NCBI GenBank assembly: GCA_947493695.1
Contig: CANLSF010000002.1
Coordinates: 248,001 to 312,000 of the forward strand
DNA: 64,000 nucleotides
Source: an uncultured Kiloniellaceae bacterium
GTDB taxonomy: Bacteria; Pseudomonadota; Alphaproteobacteria; Kiloniellales; Kiloniellaceae
Direction: 5' to 3'
Position numbers and translations under genes: made by a program. Shown piece by piece: positions 9,537-18,597 of the stretch (position 1 is its first letter; each line of letters opens with the position of its first letter). Below the pieces are notes generated by a model, which saw only the letters and a list, made by a program, of their open reading frames with translations, was not told the origin of the DNA and made no database searches.

Positions 9537-10361
9537 TTAGGCTGCCCCAAGCACCGGAATCGACTCAGGCAAACGACCGCCCAGGCGAACGGGTTCGATG
9601 CGCTTGGCCAATCCCGTCTTATCATCGGTCTCAACCAAAACTGCACTCAATGACCCCTCGCCCGTCGCGACGGAAAGCCGTTCGGTCGGAAGCTTCCGCG
9701 TGAAGCGCGCAAGAGGCACTTTTTTATCCATCCCGATTACCGAGTCATAGTCACCGCACATACCCGCGTCGGTCTGATAGCCCGTCCCACCGGGCAGGAT
9801 CATCGTGTCGGCCGTAGGAACATGGGTATGGGTTCCGACGCAGAGGCTGACCCTGCCGTCAACGAAGTGCCCCATGGCCATCTTCTCGCTGGTGGCCTCA
9901 CCGTGGAAGTCGAGAATCACTGCGTGAACCGTGGCACCGAGCCGGTGGCGCTCCAGTTCACGCTGAACCGCGGCAAAAGGATCGTCGAGAGGATCCATGA
10001 ACAAACGCGCCATGGCGTTCAGAACCAGAACCTTCCGTCCACGGGTCGCTTCAAAAACCGCAGCGCCGCGGCCAGGTGTGCCTGAAGGAAAGTTATGGGG
10101 GCGCAGCAGGCGTGTTTCACGGTTGATGTAGTTCAGCATCTCGCGCTGATCCCAGGAATGGTTGCCGCCGGTGATAACGTCGACCCCCATTTCAAAGAGA
10201 CTGTTACAGATCTTCTCGGTGATTCCGAAGCCGCTGGCAGCGTTTTCGCCATTCACAACGATGAAGTCCGGCTCCAGCTCGCGCCGGACACGCGGCAGAT
10301 GAGCTTCCAAAGCGTCGCGCCCTGGACGTCCGACAATATCGCCGCAAAAAAGTAGTCTCAT
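9537..10361 (-). CDS. YmdB/TIGR00282-family metallophosphoesterase
   Basis: 274 residues from ATG 10361, which gives the family start MRLLFCGDIVGRPGRDAL and has GGAAG 8 nt upstream. Metal-binding motifs: GDIVG, NGENAASG, GGNHSWDQ, DFHGEATSEK and GTHTHVPTAD. It matches the dinuclear-metal YmdB family, which hydrolyses cyclic nucleotides or phosphodiesters; the cellular substrate in this lineage is not known to me. It starts 4 bp after the stop of the folate cyclo-ligase gene and is surely co-transcribed with it. Confidence 0.9.
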   Translation of the reverse strand: MRLLFCGDIVGRPGRDALEAHLPRVRRELEPDFIVVNGENAASGFGITEKICNSLFEMGVDVITGGNHSWDQREMLNYINRETRLLRPHNFPSGTPGRGAAVFEATRGRKVLVLNAMARLFMDPLDDPFAAVQRELERHRLGATVHAVILDFHGEATSEKMAMGHFVDGRVSLCVGTHTHVPTADTMILPGGTGYQTDAGMCGDYDSVIGMDKKVPLARFTRKLPTERLSVATGEGSLSAVLVETDDKTGLAKRIEPVRLGGRLPESIPVLGAA

Positions 10362-10365
10362 GGTC

Positions 10366-10959
10366 TCATCTTCCGATTTCAAGCGCTTCGCGCTCAGTCA
10401 CGATCCAGTCAAGCGGCTGATCGTTAGTGTCATGTGGCACAGCGTCGACCTCCAGGGCCGAAAATGCCACCCCCACCGCCGTAACCTTCTTGGCGGACCG
10501 AAGTTCGGCGAGCGAACGGTCATAAAACCCGCCTCCGTAGCCGAGGCGATAGCCATGCCTGTCAAAAGCCAGCAGGGGAACCAGCAGCAGATCAGGCGCA
10601 CGGGCCTCGCAGGAAGCCGCTGGCTCCAAAGTGCCGAAACCGGCAGGGACCAGTTCATCTCCGGGCTTCCAGTCGCGGAAGACCAAAGGCCGGTCCTTAC
10701 CCGTCATGGCCGGAAGCACCACCTGACAGTCCCGGCGGCTCAAAATCTCCAGAAGCGGGCGCAGGTCAAGTTCTTCGGCCAGAGGCCAAAAGCCTGAAAC
10801 CACCGCACCTGCGGGAAAATCGAAAACCGACAGAATACGGTCCCGCAACCCGGATTCTGGGGTATTTCCCGTAGCAAACACCTGAGATCGGCGCTTTTTT
10901 GCATCCTTGCGCATCGCCCGCTTGCGCTCGTCAGGCGAGACCGCGTCAAGATTTAACAT
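10366..10959 (-). CDS. 5-formyltetrahydrofolate cyclo-ligase
   Basis: 197 residues. Converts 5-formyl-THF to 5,10-methenyl-THF with ATP. Recognised by ERKRAMRKDAKKRR at the N-terminus (substrate/ATP-binding Lys/Arg), SGFWPLAEELDLRPLL, and the strongly conserved LLLVPLLAFDRHGYRLGYGGGFYDR motif. In E. coli the orthologue ygfA lies directly downstream of the 6S RNA gene ssrS and zapA; the same arrangement is present here on the minus strand. Confidence 0.94.
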   Translation of the reverse strand: MLNLDAVSPDERKRAMRKDAKKRRSQVFATGNTPESGLRDRILSVFDFPAGAVVSGFWPLAEELDLRPLLEILSRRDCQVVLPAMTGKDRPLVFRDWKPGDELVPAGFGTLEPAASCEARAPDLLLVPLLAFDRHGYRLGYGGGFYDRSLAELRSAKKVTAVGVAFSALEVDAVPHDTNDQPLDWIVTEREALEIGR

Positions 10960-10997
10960 TTTGTCGCGCGCCTTTTTCGGGAGGTCGGGCTGTAGTT

Positions 10998-11156
10998 AAG
11001 TGGTGCCGCGATGGCCGTTGGAAACGATCATCCTCTGCGGCCTGCCAAGCAGGTGGGCGCCATATACCGGAACCAGGGCTCCGGCAGGGACAGCTCCCTA
11101 GAGGTTCGATATTGGCCCCAGGGATCGGGTTACCTGACGCACCTCGCAGCACCATC
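10998..11156 (-). ncRNA. ssrS: 6S RNA
   Basis: About 155-160 nt on the minus strand. The two ends pair: GGTGCTGCG (11153 downward) with CGCGGCACC (11010-11002). Internal sequence matches what I remember of alphaproteobacterial 6S RNAs: TGCGTCAGGTAACCC, TAGGGAGCTGTCCCTGCC, GGCGCCCACCTG and AGAGGATGATCG, arranged as a long imperfect hairpin with a central bulge. 6S RNA mimics an open promoter and sequesters the housekeeping RNA polymerase. Position between zapA and the cyclo-ligase gene is the canonical ssrS locus. Ends are approximate. Confidence 0.9.
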
Positions 11157-11291
11157 TAACTAGAACTGATACGTATTTAACCTTTTGCCACCAACTGAGT
11201 GAGAAAAGGTTAAATGCCGTCACTTTATAACTTGAGAATAGATCACGCTTTTGCCGGTTTCCGCAAAAAGCGATCATACTCAGGGAGCTAT

Positions 11292-11666
11292 TTAAGCCCC
11301 TTCCAGGCGGATCGCAATGGATTCCAGCCGGGACGCGCAGGCTTCGAGCGCATTTGCGGCTTTTTCCTCAAGCGGATTCGGGCCTGTTGCCGTGCCATCC
11401 TGATCTGAGGGCTTGGACACAGAAGTACCTGAGCCGCCGTTATCCTGGACTTCCTCCAACTGGATCAGGGCCTCGTCAAGCTCATCCGCAATCATCAGCG
11501 ACGCCATCATCATAAGATGCGACTCACTCAAACTGCCGACGCTTTGCTTCAGAACAGCCACCCTGTCATCGACGAAGGCAGCCAGTTTCATAAGGTGTTC
11601 TTCCTGACCATCGTCGCAGGCAACGTCATAGTGACGGCCGTTAATCGTAACATTTACCTGTGCCAA
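11292..11666 (-). CDS. zapA: Cell division protein ZapA
   Basis: 124 residues. Recognised by MAQVNVTINGRHYDVACDDGQEEHL and the coiled-coil helix after it. ZapA crosslinks FtsZ filaments at the division ring. The start is TTG at 11666: it gives the family N-terminus and has GGAAG 8 nt upstream overlapping the end of the preceding gene, whose stop is only 3 bp away. A low-complexity C-terminal tail is longer than usual. The 6S RNA gene follows. Confidence 0.92.
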   Translation of the reverse strand: MAQVNVTINGRHYDVACDDGQEEHLMKLAAFVDDRVAVLKQSVGSLSESHLMMMASLMIADELDEALIQLEEVQDNGGSGTSVSKPSDQDGTATGPNPLEEKAANALEACASRLESIAIRLEGA

Positions 11667-11669
11667 GGC

Positions 11670-11909
11670 CTAAACTTCCATCACCGATTTGAGCCGTGCA
11701 ATTGTCGAATCCAACCGACTGGAAACCTCACCAGCGAGGTTCTGCAGGTTCTCATTTTCCTCGCGCGCTGCCGCCAGCGCTGCGCGCAGTTCTTCATCGC
11801 CTGACGCGCTTTCGCCGTTCGAGCGCGCCTGCGCCCGGGTTTCAACCGCTTGGTCCAGGCGATCCAGAGCAGACTTAAGTCTCTCAGTCGCTTCATTCAA
11901 TCTTGTCAT
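11670..11909 (-). CDS. Small coiled-coil protein (DUF4164-like) paired with ZapA
   Basis: 79 residues, nearly all heptad coiled coil (LNEATERLKSALDRLDQAVETRAQ, then EELRAALAAAREENENLQNL and SSRLDSTIARLKSVM). This is the DUF4164-type protein commonly encoded just upstream of zapA in alphaproteobacteria. By position and shape it may be a ZapB-like partner at the division ring; that is inference. The stop lies 3 bp before the zapA TTG start, so the two are probably coupled. Confidence 0.75.
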   Translation of the reverse strand: MTRLNEATERLKSALDRLDQAVETRAQARSNGESASGDEELRAALAAAREENENLQNLAGEVSSRLDSTIARLKSVMEV

Positions 11910-12284
11910 GGGCGTATCACTGGAAAGTCATAAGTGTTTGCGCAGCCGATTCTTGCTGAGAGGACAGATTAATTAACAATGCCGGGCAGCATATGCGCCC
12001 GACGCTGCAATGGTCAACCGCCACCGGGCATGAAGACACTGCAATATCACAAAATGACAAAGTGCTTTTTCACGAGTTTCCCGAGACTTGCAGGCTTTCC
12101 TTCAACTCCTGTCACGTCGGGTCTCCTCATTCTTTGATGTCTGAATCACTCACAGGGGTGACATGCCGGTTGACCTTACTGGGGCGCAACGGCATGTTGC
12201 GCGCAAATTTGGTCCGGAACCCAGGATCCGTTGCGTTTTCCAATGGCTGGCGAAGGGCTCTTCCCCATAACGGTGGATACATTA
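11910..12284. other. Divergent regulatory region between the zapA operon and tkt
   Basis: Holds promoters for the minus-strand zapA operon and for tkt. The tkt side contains an 8-bp perfect inverted repeat (see separate entry). Reading upstream in the tkt frame there are earlier ATGs (12231, 12243), but the encoded extension does not look like transketolase. No other gene was seen. Confidence 0.5.
12161..12197. promoter_or_regulatory. 8-bp inverted repeat upstream of tkt
   Basis: ACATGCCG (12161-12168) and CGGCATGT (12190-12197) are exact inverse complements, separated by 21 bp, about 90 bp before the tkt ATG. A TTGACC hexamer sits just inside the left arm. It may be an operator with two half-sites or an RNA hairpin in the leader. 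No regulator is encoded next to it. Confidence 0.4.
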
Positions 12285-14300
12285 ATGAACACATTGCAGT
12301 CGGGCCCATCAGGTTCGAAAGGTGAACTCGCAGCCAGTCACAAAGATATGGCCAATGCGCTCCGCGCCCTCTCCATGGATGCCGTGCAGCAAGCCAATTC
12401 GGGTCATCCGGGCATGCCGATGGGTATGGCGGACGTCGCGACCGTGCTTTACAGCCAGTTTCTGAAATTCGACCCGGCACGGCCGGATTGGGCGGACCGC
12501 GACCGTTTTGTGCTCTCTGCCGGTCATGGCTCAATGCTGCTCTATTCACTGCTGCATCTGACCGGTTACCCGGAGATGACGCTCGATCAGTTGAAGAACT
12601 TCCGTCAGTTGGGCAGCCTGACTGCAGGTCATCCTGAGGTCGGTCACGCTCCGGGTATCGAAACCACCACTGGTCCCCTGGGTCAAGGTCTCGCCAATGC
12701 GGTTGGCATGGCGCTGGCTGAACGCCTTCTGAACGCGCGCTTCGGCGATGCAGCGGTTGATCACCACACCTACGTAATTGCCGGCGACGGCTGCCTGATG
12801 GAAGGCATCAGCCACGAAGCGATCTCGCTGGCAGGACACCTGGGTCTGAGTAAACTGATCGTTCTCTTTGACGACAATGGTATCTCGATCGACGGCCCGA
12901 CCTCCCTTTCGGTCTCCGACGACCAGGCCAAGCGTTTTGAAGCCAGCGGATGGGACTGCTTTGCTGCCGACGGTCATGACCCGCAGGCCATCGCAACCGC
13001 AATCGCCGCTGCCAAAGCGAGCGATAAGCCCGCCATGATCGCCTGCAAGACTGCAATCGGCTTCGGGTCGCCCAACAAGGCGGGCAAGAATTCTGCCCAT
13101 GGGTCACCGCTAGGCGCAGACGAGATCGCCGCAACGCGCGAAGCCCTCGGGTGGCCGCATGCGGCTTTCGAAATCCCCGATGATGTCCGCGCCGCCTGGA
13201 GCGCCACTGGGGCAGCCGGTGCGGAAGCCTCCGCGGCCTGGGACCAGCGCATGGCAGGCCTCGACGACGCCGACCGCGCGGAGCTTGAGCGCCGCATGGC
13301 CGGCGACCTGCCCGCGAACTGGCAGGACAGCTTCACCGCCTACAAGCAAAAGCTGGTTGATGAGCAGCCGAAACTGGCAACACGTGTATCATCGCAAAAG
13401 GCCCTGGATGTGCTCGCGGAAGCCATTCCCGAGTTGATCGGCGGTTCGGCAGATCTGACCGGCTCGAACAACACCAAGGCCGTAAGCCAGAAGCCCGTCT
13501 CCCGCGACGACTTCTCCGGCGATTACATCTACTACGGCGTCCGGGAACACGGCATGGCCGCGGCTATGAACGGCATGGCCCTGCACGGCGGTGTCCTGCC
13601 TTACGGGGGAACATTCCTGGTCTTTACCGATTATTGCCGGCCCTCAATCCGCTTGTCCGCGCTGATGAAGCAAAAGGTCGTCTACGTTATGACCCATGAC
13701 TCCATCGGCCTGGGCGAAGACGGACCAACCCATCAGCCGGTCGAACATCTGGCAGCGCTGCGCACGATCCCGGGTCTGCAGGTTTTCCGTCCTGCGGACG
13801 CCATCGAAACGGCGGAGTGTTGGGAGCTTGCAATTCAAAGCGACGATGCGCCTTCTGTGATTGCCCTGACACGTCAGGGACTGCCGAGCGTCCGCAAAGA
13901 CATCAGCGAGAACTTCTCAAGCTACGGCGCCTACATTCTGTCGCCGGCGGAAAACGAGCGACAAGTTACGTTGATCGCCTCCGGTTCCGAGGTTGAACTC
14001 GCCTTGAAAGCCCAAGAATTGCTGGCTGACGATGGGATCTCGGCGGCGGTTATCTCTATCCCCTGCTGGGAGCTTTTCGCCGCACAGAACCAGAGCTACC
14101 GGGATGAGGTACTTGGTCCGGACAGCCTGAAAGTCGGCATCGAAGCTGCCCTGCCCTTTGGTTGGGAACGCTGGATCGGATCGGATGGCGCGTTTGTCGG
14201 GATGCAGAGCTTCGGCGCTTCGGCACCGGCCGGCGATCTCTTCGCACACTTCAAGATCACACCGGAAGCTGTGGTTGAGAACGTGAAGGCCCGACTTTAA
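12285..14300 (+). CDS. tkt: Transketolase
   Basis: 671 residues from ATG 12285 (GGTGG 8 nt upstream). ThDP-dependent transfer of two-carbon units in the pentose phosphate and Calvin-type pathways. Motifs: [15 protein letters not shown] near the N-terminus, [13 protein letters not shown] (ThDP/Mg site; GDG followed by the conserved Asn region), TGPLGQG, and in the Pyr domain [19 protein letters not shown] and [13 protein letters not shown]. Length is normal for bacterial transketolase. It is followed 109 bp later by gap. Confidence 0.97.
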   Translation: MNTLQSGPSGSKGELAASHKDMANALRALSMDAVQQANSGHPGMPMGMADVATVLYSQFLKFDPARPDWADRDRFVLSAGHGSMLLYSLLHLTGYPEMTLDQLKNFRQLGSLTAGHPEVGHAPGIETTTGPLGQGLANAVGMALAERLLNARFGDAAVDHHTYVIAGDGCLMEGISHEAISLAGHLGLSKLIVLFDDNGISIDGPTSLSVSDDQAKRFEASGWDCFAADGHDPQAIATAIAAAKASDKPAMIACKTAIGFGSPNKAGKNSAHGSPLGADEIAATREALGWPHAAFEIPDDVRAAWSATGAAGAEASAAWDQRMAGLDDADRAELERRMAGDLPANWQDSFTAYKQKLVDEQPKLATRVSSQKALDVLAEAIPELIGGSADLTGSNNTKAVSQKPVSRDDFSGDYIYYGVREHGMAAAMNGMALHGGVLPYGGTFLVFTDYCRPSIRLSALMKQKVVYVMTHDSIGLGEDGPTHQPVEHLAALRTIPGLQVFRPADAIETAECWELAIQSDDAPSVIALTRQGLPSVRKDISENFSSYGAYILSPAENERQVTLIASGSEVELALKAQELLADDGISAAVISIPCWELFAAQNQSYRDEVLGPDSLKVGIEAALPFGWERWIGSDGAFVGMQSFGASAPAGDLFAHFKITPEAVVENVKARL

Positions 14301-14409
14301 AGACGATTGAACGGCCGCCGCGCAAAAGAGGTTCGGCGGCCAGGGAGTCACAGTTTATCAGCGACGCCGGATCATACGCGTCGAATGTTGAATGAAAGGG
14401 AAGTCTACG

Positions 14410-15417
14410 ATGGCATTGAAGGTAGCAATTAACGGTTTTGGGCGTATCGGCCGTCTGGTGTTTCGTGCCGCCATGGAATCAAAGCGCAGCGACCTGGAGT
14501 TCGTTGCAATCAACGATCTGGGCTCCCCTGCCGATAACGCGCATCTGCTGAAGTACGATTCCGTTCACGGCATTTTTCCCGGTGAAGTCAGCGCGACGGA
14601 CGACAGCATCGTTGTCGATGGCAAAGCCATCAAGGTTCTGTCGGAGCGTGACCCATCCGCCCTGCCCTGGAGCGACCTGGGCGTCGACATCGTTATGGAG
14701 TGCACGGGCATCTTCTCCAACCGTGACGCAGCCGCAAAACATCTTGATGCAGGCGCAAAACGGGTTCTGGTTTCCGCCCCCTGCACCAATGCCGATCTGA
14801 CGGTCGTTTACGGTGTCAACAGCGACCAGCTGACCAGCGAACACACCGTCGTCTCCAACGCGTCCTGCACCACTAACTGCCTCGCGCCCGTCGCTTATGT
14901 GTTGCACGAGCTGGTCGGCATCGAGCAGGGCTTCATGACCACAATCCACTCCTTCACTGGTGATCAGCGGACGGTCGATACCCTGCACAAGGATCTCGCC
15001 CGTGCCCGTGCGGCTTCGGTCTCGATGATCCCGACCTCGACCGGTGCCGCCCGCGCCGTTGGCCTGGTTCTGCCGGAACTGAAGGGCAAGCTGGACGGTA
15101 CGTCCGTGCGTGTCCCGACGCCGAACGTCAGTCTGATCGATCTGACCTTTAACGCCGGAAAGTCCACCTCGGTCGAGGAAGTCAATGCAGCCATTTCCGC
15201 AGCAGCAGCCGGTAAGTTGGCCGGCGTTCTGGCGGTCAACGACAAGCCGCTGGTCTCCACCGACTTCAATCACAATCCGGCCAGTTCCACTTTCGACCTT
15301 GCGGAGACTCAGGTCATCGACGGCAAGTTTGTTCGCGTGATGTCCTGGTACGACAACGAATGGGGTTTCTCAAACCGCATGAGCGACACCGCAATCGCCA
15401 TGGGCAAGCTGCTCTAA
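14410..15417 (+). CDS. gap: Type I glyceraldehyde-3-phosphate dehydrogenase
   Basis: 335 residues from ATG 14410, giving MALKVAINGFGRIGR; the AAAGGGAAG ribosome site upstream fits this start better than the ATG 18 bp earlier. Rossmann motif NGFGRIGR; Asp in AINDLG as in NAD-using enzymes; catalytic Cys153 in SNASCTTNCLAP; catalytic His in the TTIHSFTGDQ segment; C-terminal WYDNEWGFSNRM. Oxidises glyceraldehyde-3-phosphate in glycolysis. Usually pgk and fba come next in related genomes; here they do not. Confidence 0.97.
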   Translation: MALKVAINGFGRIGRLVFRAAMESKRSDLEFVAINDLGSPADNAHLLKYDSVHGIFPGEVSATDDSIVVDGKAIKVLSERDPSALPWSDLGVDIVMECTGIFSNRDAAAKHLDAGAKRVLVSAPCTNADLTVVYGVNSDQLTSEHTVVSNASCTTNCLAPVAYVLHELVGIEQGFMTTIHSFTGDQRTVDTLHKDLARARAASVSMIPTSTGAARAVGLVLPELKGKLDGTSVRVPTPNVSLIDLTFNAGKSTSVEEVNAAISAAAAGKLAGVLAVNDKPLVSTDFNHNPASSTFDLAETQVIDGKFVRVMSWYDNEWGFSNRMSDTAIAMGKLL

Positions 15418-15445
15418 AACCCCATCACCTTCGGGTCTAAAATTG

Positions 15446-15476
15446 AAAAGCGGGGTGCGTGGCACTCCGCTTTTTC
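15446..15476 (+). terminator. Rho-independent terminator after gap
   Basis: AAAAGCGG-G-GTGC pairs with GCAC-T-CCGCTTTT around a 3-nt loop, followed by TTTTTCTTTT. Strong intrinsic terminator 28 bp past the gap stop. Confidence 0.9.
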
Positions 15477-15529
15477 TTTTGCCTGGGCACGGCGCTTTTC
15501 AGCCGCTGTCATTACGATATGATCACGCC

Positions 15530-15952
15530 ATGCCAAACCCGGTCATCATCGTCCATTCCTTCGAGCAGGCCTGCGCGGCCCTGAGCAGCGCAGTCGAGTT
15601 GTCCCGGGACCTTACTCTCCTGTCCGCACCTGACGCCGGCATGCAGACCGGTCCCGCATGGTTTCTCTCTCTCATCGAACAGGCGACGGAGAAAGTGCCG
15701 GGCGCGGGAAAACTGGATATCACCGCATTGCTGGATTGCGGCGACACGCCAGGCCCCGTCCTGGCCGCACTGCGTCACGGCCTCACTAATATCTGCTTCA
15801 CCGGCAAGCCTGAAGTTCTCGCCAAGCTGAGGGAGATCGCCGAACAGCAACAGGCCGGAATCATTCATGAGCGCCCACAAGGCCTCGATTTACTTGGTGT
15901 CGCCGATCCTCAGACGCACTGCCGCGCCTGGCTTGCGCGCGGAAGCGATTGA
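15530..15952 (+). CDS. Hypothetical protein, 140 residues
   Basis: Not recognised by family name. From ATG 15530 the product is soluble, with no signal peptide. Alternating hydrophobic strands and helices (PVIIVHSFEQACAAL, KLDITALLDCGDTPG, ITNICFTGKPEVL-like region) suggest an alpha/beta fold. An upstream open extension to 15443 runs through the gap terminator, so the later start is preferred. It lies between gap and the ThiE-like gene, which follows after 31 bp on the same strand, so the two probably form a unit. Confidence 0.6.
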   Translation: MPNPVIIVHSFEQACAALSSAVELSRDLTLLSAPDAGMQTGPAWFLSLIEQATEKVPGAGKLDITALLDCGDTPGPVLAALRHGLTNICFTGKPEVLAKLREIAEQQQAGIIHERPQGLDLLGVADPQTHCRAWLARGSD

Positions 15953-15983
15953 AATCACCGCGAACCTGCTCTAAGAGCAGCAC

Positions 15984-16628
15984 ATGAATACGCGCCTTTA
16001 TCTTATTGCACCTTCCGACCTCGGGTCGGCAGCACGCCCCGCCGAGAGTTTTGTCGGGGCCTTAAACTCTATTCTCGAGAACGGGGCTGTCGATTGCCTG
16101 CTCCTGCCCGGAGGAAACGGTGATGACACAAGCCTGCGCCAGACCATCGATCTGCTGCGACCCGTTGCCCAGGAGCTCGGCGTCGCTGTGGTCCTGGAGG
16201 GTGACGCCGGACTCGCGCAAGAAACCGGGTGTGACGGGGTGCACCTGCTAAACCCAAAGGCATACCGCGGAGCTCGAAAAATGCTGGGAGACGACGCCAT
16301 TGTCGGCGTCGACTGCGGCATGTCCCGCCATCTGGCGATGGAAGCCGCCGAACAAGGTGCCGATTACGTCGCTTTCCGGCGTCAGATTGTGGAGGGGTCC
16401 AAGGATACCGAGGTAAGCGATGAAGCCGCACCGACGCTTGAAGCCGTTCTGGAGTGGTGGCAGCTCATGATCGAGACGCCCTGCGTGGCTGTAGGCGCCA
16501 GCGATTCCGACGACTGCTTGAGTCTGGCAGAGGCCGGAGCCGATTTTGTCGCCCTCGGAAATGAAGTCTGGGAAGATACGTCCCAAGCGATTGAAGTGCT
16601 CAAAACCGTTGCAGCCCGAATTTCCTGA
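15984..16628 (+). CDS. Thiamine-phosphate-synthase-like (ThiE/TenI) TIM-barrel protein
   Basis: 214 residues. The strand/helix pattern and the segments GCDGVHLL, IVGVDCGMSRHLAMEAAEQGADYVAF and AEAGADFVALGNEVW place it in the ThiE/TenI superfamily. However, the Asn-Asp-Arg motif of ThiE is replaced by LEGDAGLA, and the Lys/Gly-Ser phosphate loop after YVAF is not convincing. It may therefore be a non-thiamine family member or a scaffold-only paralogue. No other thi gene and no TPP riboswitch was seen nearby. Such genes often sit at the end of tkt-gap-pgk-fba clusters in this class. Confidence 0.7.
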   Translation: MNTRLYLIAPSDLGSAARPAESFVGALNSILENGAVDCLLLPGGNGDDTSLRQTIDLLRPVAQELGVAVVLEGDAGLAQETGCDGVHLLNPKAYRGARKMLGDDAIVGVDCGMSRHLAMEAAEQGADYVAFRRQIVEGSKDTEVSDEAAPTLEAVLEWWQLMIETPCVAVGASDSDDCLSLAEAGADFVALGNEVWEDTSQAIEVLKTVAARIS

Positions 16629-16661
16629 AGCTTCCGCCTGTTACCAGAAGACCCTGTAAGC

Positions 16662-16701
16662 CCAAAAGCGTCGACGAGGCCCGAAAATCCTATGCTTTTG
16701 G
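16662..16701 (+). terminator. Possible weak terminator after the ThiE-like gene
   Basis: CCAAAAGC (16662-16669) pairs with GCTTTTGG (16694-16701) around a 24-nt loop and is followed by CCCTTTTG. The stem is short and A/T rich, so this is only a candidate. Confidence 0.35.
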
Positions 16702-16917
16702 CCCTTTTGCGCGCAAACGGCAGCATCCCATTGCCTGAGCGCAGGCGAACTGCTAGCTTCCGCCCGCTTTTCGCCCCAAACCCGCGTTCCGGTCCCGAAT
16801 TGCCGATTGGCTTACGGGACCTTTCATCCCCGGCTTTTGCAAGACGGGCCCAGCGTGGCAGGGCGTAGATACATCTCGAAACATGGCTGAAAACGGCCAG
16901 AAACTGGACGGACGATC

Positions 16918-17484
16918 ATGAAGATTAATGGCAACGCCATTCGCCCCGGAAACGTCATTGAGCACAAAAATCGTCTCTGGCGCGCAACCAAAATCCAGCA
17001 TACGCAACCCGGCAAAGGCGGCGCATATCTGCAGGTCGAGCTGAAAGATATCCGTGACGGCACCAAACTGAACGAGCGCTTTCGCGCCAGTGAGGATGTC
17101 GACCGGGTACGCCTGGATCAAAAGGACTACCAGTTCCTGTTTGCCGACGGTGAGATGCTGACCTTCATGGACAATGAGACCTACGAGCAGGTGATGCTGC
17201 ACAGCGATCTGGTCGGGGAGCCCGTCGTATTCCTGCAGGACGGTATGACGGTGACAATCGAATCCTACGAAGGTGAGTCGATCTCGGTCATGCTGCCGGA
17301 CACAGTTGTCGCCGAGATAGCTGAAGCCGACCCCGTGGTGAAGGGCCAGACCGCGTCTTCCTCCTACAAGCCGGCCAAGCTGGACAACGGAGTCAAGATC
17401 ATGGTTCCGCCGCACATCGAATCAGGCACTCGCGTGGTCGTGAACACAGCGGACTCCAGTTATGTGGAACGCGCCAAGGGCTAA
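16918..17484 (+). CDS. efp: Translation elongation factor P
   Basis: 188 residues, the usual EF-P length. Three beta domains: KOW-like domain I ([19 protein letters not shown]), OB domain II ([16 protein letters not shown]) and OB domain III ([34 protein letters not shown]). The tip loop has PGKGGA with Lys33, the residue that is beta-lysylated in EpmA-type species. EF-P rescues ribosomes stalled at polyproline, which is relevant for a cell that encodes the long Glu-Pro and Ala-Pro-Lys rods seen in this window. GGACGGACGATC precedes the start. Confidence 0.97.
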   Translation: MKINGNAIRPGNVIEHKNRLWRATKIQHTQPGKGGAYLQVELKDIRDGTKLNERFRASEDVDRVRLDQKDYQFLFADGEMLTFMDNETYEQVMLHSDLVGEPVVFLQDGMTVTIESYEGESISVMLPDTVVAEIAEADPVVKGQTASSSYKPAKLDNGVKIMVPPHIESGTRVVVNTADSSYVERAKG

Positions 17485-17547
17485 TTCGTCGCTACCCGTA
17501 GTCTTACCTTTCTCCCATCACCTGACGACTTACCCGGAACCCATATC

Positions 17548-18351
17548 ATGGCCACTCGCTCACCTCTGATCACCGTTATGACCCGCGCGGCCATCAAAGC
17601 CTCGCGGGGACTGAAACGCGATTTCGGAGAGGTCGAAAATCTGCAGGTCTCCCGAAAAGGCCCTGCCGACTTCGTTTCAACAGCCGACCTCAAGGCCGAT
17701 AAGACACTGCGCGAGGAACTGGGCAACGCACGGCCTGGATATGGTTTCCTGACGGAAGAATCGGCAGAGACCAAGGGCACAGACGAACACGACCGCCGCT
17801 GGATTGTTGATCCGCTCGACGGCACGACAAATTTTCTGCACGGCCTCCCCCACTTCGCGGTCTCCATTGCGCTGGAAGAACGCGGCGAGATCGTTGCAGC
17901 AGTGGTTTACGACCCGATCAAGGATGAAATGTTCACCGCTGAAAAAGGCGCAGGTGCGTTCTTGAACGACCGGCGCATCCGGGTTTCCGGTCGCACGGCC
18001 ATGAACAGTGCCTTGATCGGCACCGGTGCGCCTTTCCTGGGACATGGCGATCGCCCGGTGTTCCTGAAGGAACTGGACGCAGTGACGGCCGTAACCGCTG
18101 GCATCCGCCGCATGGGTGCTGCAGCCCTCGATCTCGCCTATGTCGCCGCCGGACGCTTCGATGGTTTTTGGGAGCGCGGGCTTTCTCCCTGGGATATCGC
18201 AGCAGGTGTTTTGCTGGTTCGCGAATCCGGTGGACAGGTCAGCACGATTAAAGGCACTGCCTTCAAACTCGAAGGCGACAGCATCCTGGCCGCGAACCTC
18301 GAACTGCATCCTTCGCTGGTCAAGACCCTGCGCTCTGCACGGGACGCTTGA
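17548..18351 (+). CDS. suhB: Inositol monophosphatase family protein (SuhB type)
   Basis: 267 residues. Metal-dependent phosphatase of the FIG superfamily. Metal-binding motifs: EES in FLTEESAE, WIVDPLDGTTNFLHGLP, and the distal WERGLSPWDIAAGVLLVRESGG. Dephosphorylates inositol-1-phosphate; in several bacteria SuhB also binds NusG/RNA polymerase during rRNA synthesis. 63 bp downstream of efp on the same strand. Which role dominates here cannot be read from sequence. Confidence 0.93.
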   Translation: MATRSPLITVMTRAAIKASRGLKRDFGEVENLQVSRKGPADFVSTADLKADKTLREELGNARPGYGFLTEESAETKGTDEHDRRWIVDPLDGTTNFLHGLPHFAVSIALEERGEIVAAVVYDPIKDEMFTAEKGAGAFLNDRRIRVSGRTAMNSALIGTGAPFLGHGDRPVFLKELDAVTAVTAGIRRMGAAALDLAYVAAGRFDGFWERGLSPWDIAAGVLLVRESGGQVSTIKGTAFKLEGDSILAANLELHPSLVKTLRSARDA

Positions 18352-18597
18352 ATACAACTCCGTGCGCAAGCACCGGGCGGAATTTCTGTTGAAAAACGAA
18401 ACTGCTACAGACTTGACACCAAATCCAATCGCCGGACAGGGTTAACAGGATGTTATCATCTCTTGTTTAGAGAATAGTTTTGCCAGGTGTCTATTTGCCG
18501 TCGCGTAACCTGCCTTTCCTAAAGCAGTTGTCGGCGCGCCTGCAGGAGCTTAAGCTAGCGCCCGGATTCGCATAGGGAATCTCTCGGTGGGGAACGA

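Noticed and set aside
14479-15273. 264-codon minus-strand frame
   Set aside because: Antisense to gap, which is beyond doubt.
15900-15990. TPP riboswitch ahead of the ThiE-like gene
   Set aside because: The gap to the previous gene is only 31 bp and shows no CUGAGA-type block.
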